Below are positions 22,639-34,046 of a stretch of 64,000 nucleotides of DNA, in pieces. The stretch's first letter is position 1; each line of letters begins with the position of its first letter. The stretch covers positions 1 through 64,000 of the forward strand of contig JASWJB010000012.1 in NCBI GenBank assembly GCA_032433595.1. Direction: 5' to 3'. The DNA is from Conoideocrella luteorostrata. Its lineage: Eukaryota > Ascomycota > Sordariomycetes > Hypocreales > Clavicipitaceae. The position numbers were made by a program, and so were the translations under genes. The notes below the pieces were generated by a model that was given only the letters and a program-made list of their open reading frames with translations, did not search any database and was not told the origin of the DNA.

Positions 22639-24517
22639 GGTTGGGGGTCGGATGGGCTGTGAAGCAGCAGTTGGTGGTGGTTTCTGGAGCTTGAACTGGG
22701 ACAATAAGGTTGTGAAGCATTGAATGGTGAGACGCTGGTGCGAGCGAGCCTCGGCTAAGCACTCCGTACTGCGGATGGCGTTGATGCGTCGGTCGGAGAG
22801 GTTAGGCATGCATTACACCGGGAGGAGCCGAACGGGACCGGGACAATTCAATAGCTCTCGCACTAGGAGAACCTCACCGTTTCAATCTTCATGGCCTCTC
22901 TCATTAACATGTAATCATCATTGCATGATAGAATAGTGGTTGGCCGGCCACGCAGCACTGACCTGCATGTCTGAAAAAATGCAGGCAGTGCCGTCCATTT
23001 ATCGCGGCATGGTGCATTGCGTTTAGCTAGGGCGTGCTTGTACCAGCCAAGTAGATATCAGGATGCATCACGTCCTTCAGTGCAGCCAGGCTCACGCTCT
23101 GCACTGCACGCAGCTGTCTGTGAACTTGTAAAGAAACGGATCAGGGACAGGGTGGTTCAAGGGACTCCTACATGCACAAGCATAGTCCTTGCTGTCGTTT
23201 CGAACTGGCAGAGTGTTGTGCTCCTCTTCACCAAGGCATTGATGCATTGGGTACTCCGTAGTTGGCCAGGGTATGGCCAGCCTGATACATCAACACCAGA
23301 TTATGATCCGGGAATATTTACATAGAAACGATGTATCCAAGGCTATTCCTACCCGACCATGATGGTTTTGCTTGCGGTGTTTGGCACTTCTCTCCCGTTT
23401 AGGCGGCGCAGAGGCTATCTGCCTATGGCTACAGGTCATCTTCCTGCTCCGGCGAACCACATCGCCGACTGACGTATCAATACCAAATGTAGGGTGTGGT
23501 CGGCTGATAAGACCCCTCGAGAATGAGACGGATGCTATTGGTACAGCTCGGAGCAGAAACATAGTGAGGCATGCGGGGATGAGTCCAGACATGCAGCTTG
23601 TTGGCCCCATACATGCCGAGATTCCATCCGCTAGAGTAAGTAAGTATTAGCAAGCGGATGAATTGGCAAAAATGACAAGTGCTGAAGACAAATTAGGGTT
23701 TTCTGGCATCTCGAATCTATCAGTTTGCTCCAGGTGGCAGCTTGTTGAGCCTCTGTTTCAGCTGGAGTGACAGCAGCAGCTTGCTTCTGTCGCTGCATAT
23801 GTGGCTACGAGTCTGTGTTCGCCCTCGCATTCTTTTGACTCGATATTCACTATCCCTTCTGTGTTGGTAGTAAGCTTGTAAGAGTATCAAACGCGGCCTT
23901 CGTGCCAGCACCGTTATCGGAGCTGGTGCCATTTTTATGATCGACTGGATAATCCATTTTAATAGATATCAAACGATGTCGGAGAGACTACCCTAACGAC
24001 TTGTACCGCGATTGATATTGCAGGTCAAAACAAAAACCGTATTGCAGTGATGCTTGACTTCTGGTGAATCACAAACCGAGAACAGAGTGAGATGGATGGA
24101 TGGAAAAGGCACAGTCGAGTGCTTGTGAATAAGAGTAGTGATTCCAAAGAACCGCAGTACCTTGTTCATATCTTGCTACAATTTCATAGCAGGTTCTGTT
24201 TCTCTTCACCCGTTCCTTTGACAAATATTTTGCTCAATTCATCGGCACAGTTCGTGCCTGTGGTGGCCGGCGAACAGCTGTCGCTGATGCCAGCCGTGAA
24301 CCTCAACGGCTGGCAGCTGCAGCGTCCAGCTGTCAAACCCTAACAGGATTAACTGTGAATTGATCGACGTTTTCTAGGACACTACCAAAGCATGCCTTGA
24401 TCTCTACCTTCATTCTCTCTTAGTTTGATACAAAACACTACTGTCTCATGAACTGAGTGCTTGCTACGCATGATCTATTGCTATTATTGTGTCTCAGGTG
24501 CGCATTCAGCCTTTATC
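22639..24517. other. Intergenic region between divergent genes
   Basis: 1.9 kb without a supported gene. Palindrome copies lie at 22,761-22,769 and 23,251-23,261. Short open frames (for example 23,017-23,325 and 24,092-24,343) show no recognisable domain. Confidence 0.5.
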
Positions 24518-26076
24518 ATGGAGACTGGTAAAGATGGTTCGAAGCTGGAGGCTAATCATATCCGGATCCTCATCACCATTGAGCGTATTGGATCAGGTCT
24601 GTCTATGGTGGCTGTCGTTTTGACCGTCATCTCGTACATTGCCTTCAAGAGGCTGAGGACAACGCCTAACCTGTTTCTCGTGTTTGCGTCTATTGCCAAC
24701 GCCGGTGCCAGCTGTGCCGCCATGATGGGGTACGACGGGCTAAGAGTTGGTGTGAAATCAGCTATTTGCCAAGCCCAAGGCTTCCTTTTCCAGTGGTGAG
24801 TCTGCTGGGCTGAGGAAAGGTGAAAACGCGATGCTGAAAGTTGTGTGTGCAGGTTCATCCAAGCTGATCCCTGGTGGTCGTGCGCCATGGCCATCAATGT
24901 CTTTCTCGTCTTTTTCAACAATGCGAACCCGGCAACTTTTCAGAAATATACGTGGGTGTACTGTATCGTTTGCTTCGGGGGCCCGATGATCCCAGCCGTG
25001 GTTCTCGTCTCGATAAAGGATGATGCAAAAGGACCGGTTATTGCGGACGCAGATGTAAGTGATTCCCTTCGCATGTCTGTTGCAAATCGTCCGGACGAGC
25101 TATAAATTAATAGGGAATTGGAGCGTAGTTATGGTGTTGGATAGGCCAAAACTGGAGCGTTCTCCGTCTCTATTCATTCTACATTCCCATTTGGATCTGT
25201 CTACTTCTCTCGATATTAATTTATATCGCGGTGGGATTTCGTGTCTTCAGGCGCCGAAACCAACTGAGAAATTTAACACGTCCACAACTCATCAGGAACC
25301 ACCACGACAGCGGGTCTTCGTCTGAAAGCGACAACAGCCGTTCTGAGGAGGAGGCACGTCCACGTACTCAGCCTAATGGCACATCCTATCCTAAACTTTG
25401 CTAACTGGCCGTGCAGAGCTTTTCGCGACGGAATGAATGGTACGGCTTGGCAGTTACTGAAGTCCGCGTTACTTCCGGCCTTCCGTGCTCCGACTCCGAA
25501 GAAGCCATTGCAAGCTCCGCAACTACATCAAGGCCTTTATCGCAGGTACGCTGCCTGTCATGGGGAGACGCTCAGAATGATATAGGCAGCGAGTTGAGAG
25601 CTCTGCCTCCTCAGCATTTCGAGACTACATGCTCCTCCTCGGGGGGCCGCCGCAGCAACAAATTGACTCTAGCGGAAAAATTCAGCATGCTGAGATCCAC
25701 GGCTTTGAGCCGCCTGGATCCAGTCAAGATGGCGTATCTACGAACTAGTTTTATTTTCGGCGTGTCGGTGTTGATCACCTGGATTCCGAGTTCCGTTAAC
25801 AGACTGTACAGTTTTGCGAACGATGGCGATGTCAACTATTCGCTCAGTATTGCGAGCGGCTGTGTTATACCCCTCCAGGGTGTCTGGAACGCCGTCATTT
25901 TCTTCACAACTAGTTGGAGTTCTGTGCGTGCCGAGGTTAAAATTCTCAAGGCCAGGCTCGGATTCGGACGCTGTGAGCATCCACGAGGGTCAACACGGCT
26001 GGGGAGCAACCTTGGCATGTCCTCAGTGGAAACAAATGGTGTGTGTGCAGAAAGTCCTCATGAAGGGAGGAAGTAG
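24518..26076 (+). CDS. cAMP-receptor-like G-protein-coupled receptor (Dicty_CAR family)
   Basis: Seven-helix plasma-membrane receptor of the Dictyostelium cAMP-receptor-like fungal class, presumably acting through heterotrimeric G protein; ligand unknown. Model: exons 24518-24795, 24853-25054, 25129-25353 and 25417-26076, about 454 residues. TM1 is GLSMVAVVLTVISYIAF after an acidic head; TM2 carries NLFLVFASIANAGASCAA; the QADPWWSCAMAINVFLVFF region is TM3; TM4 is YCIVCFGGPMIPAVVLVS; LWCWIGQNWSVLRLYSFY leads into TM5. A long Ser/Glu-rich third loop follows, then TM6 (YLRTSFIFGVSVLITWIPSS) and TM7. The last intron cannot be spliced GT-AG in phase; a GC-AG intron (GCACGT at 25354 to CAG at 25416) restores the frame. 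If that is wrong, the gene is truncated in the third loop by the TAA at 25402. Confidence 0.85.
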
Positions 26077-26299
26077 TGGTTACACTGGGGAAGACAGACG
26101 CAGGAATGAGCGGGGGTCTACTTCGACACGGCGACATACCTGTAAACCATCGCACGTCTACTGGGGAACATTCGTAAAGAGTCATTTATACCTGGCGAGA
26201 AGTCTTGTCCACAGTTGTTCGAAAAGCGCATATCTCGTGGGCTTATCAAATTTTCGTTTTCATTGACTGAGCAAACCAATATCGTGACTACTTCACCGT

Positions 26300-27232
26300 T
26301 CAAGTCTTTGAGTCGAAGATGGGCTCACCCTCTGCAGTATCTACCCCATCCTTGACGACTCTCTTCACAGCAGTGTCCAGGTCCTCATTTCCATCCTGCA
26401 GGTCAATCCAAGCGCTCTTCACCCCCTCTGCCGCCAACAATGCATCAGCCGTGGCCGCCACAGTCGCGCGACTAACATTTCCTTTGACGTGCCCAGTCTT
26501 GCCGAGCTCAACCTTGCCGGCAGGCTCTTCTGTTAGGGTTCCAGGTCTCAGGTTAATACCCACTAGAGTAGGGCTCTTCTTGGTCGTCTCATAAAACACC
26601 TCGTCAGCGGCAATCTTCGCCTGGTAGTAGGTTGCCAGAACGTCATGGTTGACCTTCTTGTTGTACTCGTCCCATTCACCAGCAGGCCACCAAGACGCGC
26701 CGGCGCGTCGGGAGCCGCCGTATGAAATGAGCAGAAAGCGACTGACGGAGGGAATGTCGGCCGCTGCTCGGACCAAGTTAATAGCCGCGTCTCGGTCTAT
26801 CTTGTAGGTCTGTGAGGGTAAGTTAGATGCACATCAATTGTACTGAGAGATTTGATGGAGGCGAAAACCTACAGCCTCGGCGCCGCCTTTGCCTCCAGCC
26901 CCTAGCATCTCGTGTTAATTATATCTGTTCGACCCTGCTTTTGGTGCGGGTTCCGAGGAAGTAGGCTTACCAGCGCTCCAAGCAATGTAGTCGGGCTTCA
27001 CGTCTTTTAATATGCTGGTGGCGCGCTCTTGGGTAGTAATCTCATCTACGCTGCTGACCAAAACATTGAGCTTGCCGGGCAAGTCTTTGCCGAGCTTCTC
27101 GATGGTAGGGGCCTGCTCGTGGGTACGAATCATGCTGGTCACGGTCCATGATCGCTTCAGAAGCAACGGGGTAAGTAATTGGGCGATCTTGCCGTGGCCG
27201 CCGACAAGAAGAACGTGATGTGATGCAGCCAT
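26300..27232 (-). CDS. SDR-type NAD(P)-binding protein (YMR090W/YwnB-like)
   Basis: Atypical short-chain dehydrogenase of the group that includes yeast YMR090W; substrate unknown. Three exons on the minus strand: 27232-26971, 26901-26873 and 26809-26300, giving 266 residues in phase. The Rossmann dinucleotide motif is at the N-terminus (VLLVGGHGKIAQLL, GxxGxxA type), followed by a cofactor-specificity region with the basic SMIRTHEQ. A glycine-rich loop GAGGKGG is encoded by the tiny second exon (29 nt). The motif NLVRAAADIPSVSRFLLISYGG and the YYQAKIAADEVFYET segment supply the usual Tyr/Lys region. No signal or membrane segment is present. It converges with the GPCR gene, about 220 bases apart, with no obvious functional link. 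Confidence 0.88.
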
Positions 27233-28418
27233 TGTGGGATCCGGGTGGATGGAACGGTGAGAATACAGGAAAGGATTTAGTATTTTTTGAGTGGAAGTAC
27301 TTCCTGATAGAAAATTGATGGTGCTTGTATGAAAAGGCTATTTAGTATCTTGTCTGGGGAAAACCGCCCTTTAAATATGATGAAAAGACAACTGGCGTCG
27401 TAGAACTCCGTAATCTTCGGAGTATGCAATGCCAATTCGTGATGGCCCCTCTTTCTTTCGCAAACAGATCGGATGATCGGATGACGACATGCGGGATGGG
27501 CATTTGCTGCGGATGCGATCTAGATGCCATGGTGCCGCCTCATTGGTGGTCCATACATCTTTATTTCCGGAGGTGCCGGCTAAGATCAGTATTTGCGAAC
27601 CTTGACGTCTGTTAAGTGGTGGGGATTATCGACGTCAAATGGCTAAGAGGTTGGTTGGTTAGTTAGTAGACGTCCCGGGCAGGTATTTTGTCGACGAATC
27701 GTGTCGAAACGACCGCACAGCAACGTCCAACATGATGCCCTAAATCGCAAAAATAAATACTTTTCGTAAAATTCTCCATAGGCAGGTCCGTGCCATATCG
27801 TAACCGCCAAATCTGCACAAAGTCAATCGTCTAGTCAGTTCATTCGGCGAACCATAACTCATGATCCAGCGCTATAACGTCCGCACGTCGCTGTGTTATA
27901 GCGTAGCCATAAGGGCAAAGCGCCCGAACGAACTACCACTCCATCAGAGCTGGCCGCTTCCCCACAGACTAATCAACACACGCAGCCCTCACAGCTTCGT
28001 GAGATGTACGTGCCAATCATGTTGCCGAAAGCCCAAAACCTCAAAAGACCCCAATGATAAGGACATCCATCTCTAAACATTCGTAGAATTTGATTGATTG
28101 TATCCTCTCGCATCATGTAGCATTAGGAGCGCATTGTCCGGTCTTGCGTAGAACTTTGCCGCCGACGCTTATGTAATTTTTTGGCGGGCTCCTTTCCCTG
28201 ACATCAAACGCTTTGGACCTGATAGCGCTCACCTCAAGCTAGACTACCTGTATTGGGGTCTCATCTTACACCCTGTTGTCATTTGTAAGCATCCCAAGGG
28301 GGCTTACGGGTTGAGCAGAGAGGTAATGCGTCGTCCATGAAGACATTGCGGTTTCTGCGGCATTTATCGAGCAACTTAGCACATGATACGGGCATTGCGT
28401 TCCCAAAATTACATCATC
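27233..28418. other. Divergent intergenic region
   Basis: Promoters of the SDR gene (minus) and the monooxygenase gene (plus). A pair of facing half motifs (ACTCCGTAATCTTCGGAGTA, about 27,405-27,424) forms an imperfect palindrome. No gene is supported. Confidence 0.5.
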
Positions 28419-30763
28419 ATGGCCAAGACCGTCTGCATTGTCGGTATGTAGCCCCTATACAACGTCAATCTGTGTCTCCAAATCCGCTAACTGGGTTATC
28501 AGGCGCTGGTCCCTCTGGCTTAGTTGCGGCCAAGACGCTGCTTCATAATGCTACAGCTGGCGAATTCAAGGTCAGCGTCTTCGACCTTCAGGATGGCACC
28601 GGCGGGCTTTGGCCAACATCAAAGGCCGACACGACCCGCCAGGTCCATCCGCTCATGGTCGCTAACCAGAGTAAACATACCATGCATTTCAGCGATCACG
28701 CCTGGGAAGATAATGCCCCTCAGCTGCCACGCGCCTGGCAGGTTGGCCGCTATTTAGAACGTTATACAGAGCGTTACCTGGCTGTGCATCCGGATTTCAG
28801 CTTACATCTCAACACTTGTGTCACTCACGCGCAGCCAGATAACCAAGGGGGATCTGGATGGAATGTACGCCTCGAGTCCAAGGGCCGACAGGAGACGCAC
28901 CACTTTGATCATGTCGTGGTGGCATCGGGTTATTTCGGCAAGCCCGTCATTCCTAATGGCATATCAATATCTCCTTCAGCACCCGTCCCTGTTATCCACA
29001 GCAGTCAGTACAGAGATTTGAAGACGTTATTTAATAGCAGATCCTCCGCCAAGGGAAAGATCCTTGTCGTCGGTGGACAAATGTCTGGTGTTGAGATTGC
29101 AGGAACCATCGCAACACACCTGTCTTCCGCAACACATTCCCCGGAAAAGTTCCCCGTTGCCGATGTTGAGCAATGCTCAATCCATCATGTGATTCAACGC
29201 CCTATATGGATATTACCTTTGCATACCACTGCGGAGGTGAGTAATCAACCGACCGGCCATGCCGAAATATTTGTAAGCACTGACAAGAAGTTTGTACAGG
29301 CCAAGGCAGCGACAGCCCCGTTTCTACCCCTCGACTTTTCTTCGTACAATCGTAACAACCGGCCCCTGCCATTGGTGAATACACAAGGACATATCGATGA
29401 GAAGACTGCACACACGGTACACGGCATCTTCGAAGTCGTCTTGGGGACAGATCAGTCCACATTTTCTCCACTGCTGCATGTAACCGAGGGAAGCAAAGCC
29501 GAGCCGCCCTACTTGGCAGTCAGTGACTGGTACTGCGATTTCGTAAGATCCGGCCTCATATCCCCGTTGAATGGAAAATTCGAATCACTTCATGGGAACA
29601 GGGCGATTCTGGCGGACGGCAGTGAAGTAGACGACGTGTGCGCTGTCGTGCTCGCCACGGGCTTTGACCCATCGCCGTGTATCAGCTACTTACCAAGCAA
29701 TGTATTGGAGACCCTCAACTACTCGCCAAAGCATGGAGAACAGCTACTGGCTCTGGCTTTTCACGGTACACATCACCCAAATATTCCAGGCCTCGGTTTT
29801 GTTGGCTTCTATAGGTCCCCTTACTGGGGCATCATGCAGATGCAGGCCCGTTTCCTGGCAGAATACTGGTCGTCAACTAAAAAACGATCAGATGCTTTAG
29901 AGCAGAAGCTTAAAGGCGACTCGTCCATCCAGAGAACGCTAGATCTCCGAGATGACCCCAGACTGTCTCAGTTTCCCATGGGAGACTACCCCTTCCTCAT
30001 GCAAGAGTTCTCTGAAGCGCTTTCTATACCAAGAGTCGACCCGTCGATGAGCGGCATTCCCCTCCTTTCACACAATAAATTGCCATTGGATATGCTCACC
30101 CCATCAAGATATCCATCACCATCTGATGACGTTTCGGCAAGGGAAGACGCGGAGAAGCTTCGTCAAGATGCCGTTCAGGTTACCATCGACGGGTTAACCA
30201 CTCCTCGCTTTGTACCTCGCGCCGTATTTAGAAGTCTCCTCGGTATCTGGAAGCTGGAAAGAGATTTGACAAGCAGACTCACTACCCATCCAAGTGGTCA
30301 TTTTAAAGGCACGGCGCGGTTTCTCCTTCGAGAGCAAACTACCGATGGTCTACAGTGTGCCAAGCAAGATCTGGAGCTGTCAGACCAGGGGGATCACGTC
30401 GATCTAGAGTATCTCTATGTCGAGGAAGGGGAGTTCACGACCGATCAAGGATTTGGTTTTAGAGCCACCAGAAGATACGTGTGGCGATATGACGAACAAA
30501 AAGAATCATTGAGCGTTTGGTTCGCCAAGCCAGATGATCCCAAGCGAGCAGACTATCTTTTCCACGAAATCGAGTTCATGCAGCCCCAAGATCCCAACGA
30601 CAAAGGCTGGGTTGCAAAAGCCGGGCATCTTTGTATCGATGACTATTATGATGTCAAGTACAATTTTGCATTTGAGGCGGTGAACTTGAAGGACTGGAGC
30701 ATAGAGTACACAGTGAATGGCCCACAAAAGGACTACACGATCAAGGGCAAGTATACCAGATAG
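28419..30763 (+). CDS. Flavin-dependent monooxygenase fused to a DUF6314 domain
   Basis: Two exons, 28419-28443 and 28503-30763, 761 residues. The start at 28419 is set by the FAD motif: exon 1 encodes MAKTVCIV and the junction completes GAGPSG at residues 9-14. A longer open frame from 28337 would read through the intron and break this motif. The N-terminal ~560 residues are a class B-type FMO-like enzyme, with FAD-binding GxGxxG, an NADPH-type GGQMSGVEIA at about residue 198, HSSQYRDL in between and the ATGFDPSP motif. The C-terminal ~170 residues (GIWKLERDL onward, with GTARFLLRE, EYLYVEEGEF, HLCIDDYYDVKYNFAF) look like the lipocalin-like DUF6314 domain. The fusion suggests that the oxygenase acts on a hydrophobic ligand held by the second domain, an inference. 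Cytosolic; no signal peptide. Confidence 0.9.
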
Positions 30764-30996
30764 TATGGGTTTGCGAGGATTGTCTGCCATTTTTTAGCCA
30801 TCTCAAATGCCAGTGTATCTACAAGTTCTAAAAACAAAAACAAGTAAAATATACAAACTGTCAAAACAGTTCGAGATCTGGCTCCTCTTGGCGTCCAAAA
30901 TATGCAGAAATGGCCCTACGCTATGCTGATGTACCGTTTGTGGCTTGAGCGTAATAACTTCCATTCTGCAACGCTCCTAAAGATAATAGAGTCTTT

Positions 30997-31765
30997 TTAA
31001 TATAACCCACATTGCCCATTCGTAGTGTCCAATATTTGCGGTTGACCAAGCTCATTAACTGGAGCCGGCTCTGAAGATGAAGTGTGCTGAGCCACAAAGT
31101 CTTGCTTCAATGAAGTCAGCGGGGTGTACAGTGAATTGCAGTGAAGCTTGTGCCAACTTACAAGCCCTTTGATCAAGAGTGGCCTCTGTTCCGAAAGTAT
31201 GCGGTCAGCAAGCTTCTCTGTTGTCAACTTTGTGTCCGCGGTTCCATCCTTGACAGCATCCGGCACCTCAACGACACCTGTGTCGGTCCGACAAGTTTGA
31301 ACCGATAGGTCCACAAGAGGAGAATCATTCCATGCCGAAACAAGTTCCGTGGTTAATTGTCGAACTCTATTAGTACTTGTTCCTTGTCCGGTAGAATAGA
31401 ACTCCACAGTCAGGCCGGCTAACTTGCCCTTGAGATATGCTATCTCTGTGCGGGTCCGAATCAGCTCTTCCAATAAGGAATCTTTGTCATCTATTTCGTG
31501 AATTTTTGAGTTCTCCAATTTCAGGATCTGATTCTGGAGACTGACTATCTGGAAAGAGTGGGTTTTTGTTGCTTCCTGTTGTTTGACCAGCGTACGCTGA
31601 AAGTTGGTTTATTAGTGAAAATGATGGGAAATCGCAAAGTAATGTGGACCGTTGAAATACCTCGACAGCACTCAGCAGTAGTTCGATTCTCTTGTCGTTC
31701 ACTGGGCCTAGGATTTCCTCAACCCTAGACTTCAGCTGCGGGCTTGGACTACTGCTGAGACCCAT
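30997..31765 (-). CDS. Hypothetical coiled-coil protein
   Basis: Two exons on the minus strand, 31765-31661 and 31596-30997, 234 residues, phase 0 at the junction. The start is MGLSSSPSPQLKSRVEEIL. The spliced junction yields a continuous heptad-like segment (KQQEATKTHSF, SLQNQILKLENSKIH, LLEELIRTRTEIAYLKGKL), which supports both the intron and a coiled coil at about residues 37-90. The C-terminal half has no recognised fold; its last residues are NGQCGLY. There is no signal peptide or membrane segment. I recognise no family; it may be a fungal lineage-specific scaffold or adaptor. It converges on the monooxygenase gene. Confidence 0.65.
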
Positions 31766-32409
31766 TGTTGAATGACGATGAAAAGGAGCCACTGATGGAC
31801 AAGACAAGGACCTGTACCTTGTTAGGAGTGGGAAGAAGAGGAGGAGGAAGTACGGAGGAAAAGTGCTCGGCGATAGCTTCGTCGCCCGACGGGCCAGGCA
31901 AGTGCGACCGACAACTACAAGTTAGGCAAGTTTGTAACAGCTGTTTAGTCAATAAGGTGTCAGCACATATAGGCAGAGTAAGTGCAGCTGGTGGTCTTGG
32001 CATAAATATATATAGTTGAAGTAAAATAATTAAAGCACAAAGTTTACAACCAAGATATATTATATTAATTCTATACTTGAAACATTTAAGTCTTTTACTT
32101 TTTTCTTTGCCAAAATATGCATCTACCAGATGTTTCAATTTTCGCTGTTGATCTTTTGCGAGGCGCTTGCTTGTGTCGTACACCAATGCGCCAACGCCAA
32201 CTGTATCCACACAGCTATTGCGCACCGTGGCTACCTACGTAGTACCTCACACCCACTGACAACCCACCTTGCGCTCACGAGAAGCGGCCCCTCACCCGAT
32301 CCAGCTGTGCTTGGCTGACGACACCAAACAAACCCTCTTCGTCATCCTACAATTTTCTTACCTTAGTTCGAACGTTTGTCTCTCGTCCTCAAAACTCGAC
32401 TAACTCATC
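31766..32409. other. Divergent intergenic region, AT-rich in the middle
   Basis: Promoters of the coiled-coil gene and the D-lactate dehydrogenase gene. A markedly AT-rich block spans about 31,985-32,120. The 158-codon minus-strand frame across this block has no protein-like features. Confidence 0.5.
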
Positions 32410-33453
32410 ATGAAAATCGCCGTATTCAGCACAAAGCCATACGATAAGAAATATTTCGAAGCTGCAAAGGCCACAAGGAGTGGGGACACCATTGAAGTGG
32501 TATTCCATGAAGTGTCTCTATCAGACGACACAGCGTCTTTGTCACAGGGGGCCGATGCCGTGTGCGTATTCGTGAACGACTCCCTCGGCAGTTCTGTTGT
32601 TGGAAAGCTAGCGGGCTATGGGGTTGGCGCAATTCTTCTGCGATGTGCTGGATTCAACAATGTCGACCTTGACGCGACGGAGAAGCATGGCATCGCCGTA
32701 GCCAACGTACCGTCCTACTCGCCAGAGGCTGTAGCTGAGTTTGCAGTCGCCTTGATCCAAACCCTGAATCGAAACACTCACCGGGCCTACAATAGAGTCC
32801 GTGAAGGCAATTTCGCACTCGATGGACTTCTGGGTCGTACGCTCTATGGCAAGACGGTTGGCATTGTAGGTACTGGCAAGATTGGTGTTGCCACTGCGCG
32901 AATCATGAAAGGGTTTGGCTGTCGCGTAATTGCCTTCGACCCTTATCCGTCGCCAGCCTTTCAGGAGTTTGGGGAGTATGCAAACCTCGATGAGCTTTTA
33001 CCTGCGTGCGACATCATAAGCCTTCATTGTCCTTTGATGGACTCGACGCGTCACATCATCAATGAAGAGACCATCGGCAAGATGAAGCAGGGCGTAATGC
33101 TGGTCAATATATCCAGAGGCGGGCTGATTGATACTAAGGCGGTAATAAAGGCACTGAAAAGCCGGCATCTCGGTGGATTAGCACTCGACGTGTACGAAAG
33201 GGAAGGCTCACTCTTTTACGACGACCACTCGGGCGAAATCATCCATGATGATATGTTGATGCGTTTAACAACATTCTACAACGTATTAGTCTGCGGGCAT
33301 CAAGCGTTTTTCACTGCCGAAGCACTGACAGAAATTGCAGACTGCACATTTCGAAATGCCGAGGAGCTCCGCAAGGACGGAACATGCAAGAATATGCTGA
33401 CCAAAGGATCGGTCCTGAAACGACGAGGTTCACTTCCAGTGCGAAATGTCTAA
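32410..33453 (+). CDS. D-lactate dehydrogenase-like 2-hydroxyacid dehydrogenase
   Basis: NAD-dependent reduction of a 2-keto acid, classically pyruvate to D-lactate, in the cytosol. Single exon, 347 residues from ATG 32410 (MKIAVFSTKPYDKKYF), the usual length for bacterial-type LdhA proteins. Visible hallmarks: CAGFNNVDL in the substrate loop, PSYSPEAVAEFAV, NAD-binding VGIVGTGKIG at about residues 150-158, the catalytic Arg in LVNISRGGLIDT, the Glu in LDVYEREGSLFYDD, and the catalytic His in CGHQAFFTAEAL. All three catalytic residues are present. Such enzymes in filamentous fungi are often bacterial-like, so an old horizontal acquisition is possible but cannot be tested here. A short pyrimidine-rich leader precedes the ATG. 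Confidence 0.93.
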   Translation: MKIAVFSTKPYDKKYFEAAKATRSGDTIEVVFHEVSLSDDTASLSQGADAVCVFVNDSLGSSVVGKLAGYGVGAILLRCAGFNNVDLDATEKHGIAVANVPSYSPEAVAEFAVALIQTLNRNTHRAYNRVREGNFALDGLLGRTLYGKTVGIVGTGKIGVATARIMKGFGCRVIAFDPYPSPAFQEFGEYANLDELLPACDIISLHCPLMDSTRHIINEETIGKMKQGVMLVNISRGGLIDTKAVIKALKSRHLGGLALDVYEREGSLFYDDHSGEIIHDDMLMRLTTFYNVLVCGHQAFFTAEALTEIADCTFRNAEELRKDGTCKNMLTKGSVLKRRGSLPVRNV

Positions 33454-34046
33454 TTGAGGGTGTTTCCGTTTCATTCTATATCTGCCTAGGAAATATATAT
33501 ATCTTTTCTCCAATTGTTATCCAATGTTTCCTATACCCCCCAGTTCCGTCTGCTTGTAGTAGCTCACGAGCATTGATTGTGGCACATCTGATGAAACCGG
33601 CAATGTTGTACGCAAGTTTCCGATCTAGATTCCGTTCTTGCAATGTGCTTTATCTACTGCCCGCTTCGTTTGCCGCAGGGTTGGTCATTACGACAGGGGA
33701 TGTGTGCCACTTAAGTCACAAGAGGTGAACGAGTTCATTGTGGCAAGTGTCCATTAAGAAGTTTATAACACAGGCTATAGATTAAAAAATTAAGTACCAC
33801 ATTTCTTGAGAAGCAAAAGGATTAATTCCCTTTTTAAATAGTTATCTAGAGACCTTTCCCATGAAGTACAGAGGAATGTAACGGCTGCAAATCAGCTGCC
33901 ATGCGCCACCGCCTCGCTGCTCAGAAAAGGCACCGTCCCTCACCCTCTTCTCCCTCTCACAGCCTCATCCGTCTAAATCCTTTCATACTACATCACACAA
34001 CGTCCTGAACACACTTAGAACTCTCTTTTATTACATCACTGTTATC
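33454..34046. other. Intergenic region
   Basis: 3' flank of the D-lactate dehydrogenase gene, then a CT-rich stretch (about 33,930-34,020) that looks like a former leader of the kinase pseudogene. An AT-rich patch lies at 33,780-33,845. Confidence 0.5.

Noticed and set aside
22639..22809. 57-residue N-terminal extension of the thioesterase
   Set aside because: In frame but contains a copy of the dispersed intergenic motif and is not protein-like; kept only as an alternative start.
25546..25585. Possible 40-nt intron in the GPCR gene (GTACGC to ATAG)
   Set aside because: Removing it brings in an early TGA, whereas the frame is open without splicing.
28337..28502. Upstream in-frame extension of the monooxygenase
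   Set aside because: Reading through the intron would destroy the FAD-binding GxGxxG motif that splicing from 28,443 to 28,503 completes.
31749..32225. 158-codon minus-strand frame in the divergent promoter region
   Set aside because: Overlaps the 5' end of the coiled-coil gene in another frame and crosses an AT-rich block; no domain or splice logic.
8258..34000. Secondary-metabolite gene cluster built from the glycosyltransferase, aminotransferase, monooxygenase and SDR genes
   Set aside because: The genes are spread over 20 kb among unrelated housekeeping genes, with no synthase or cluster regulator.
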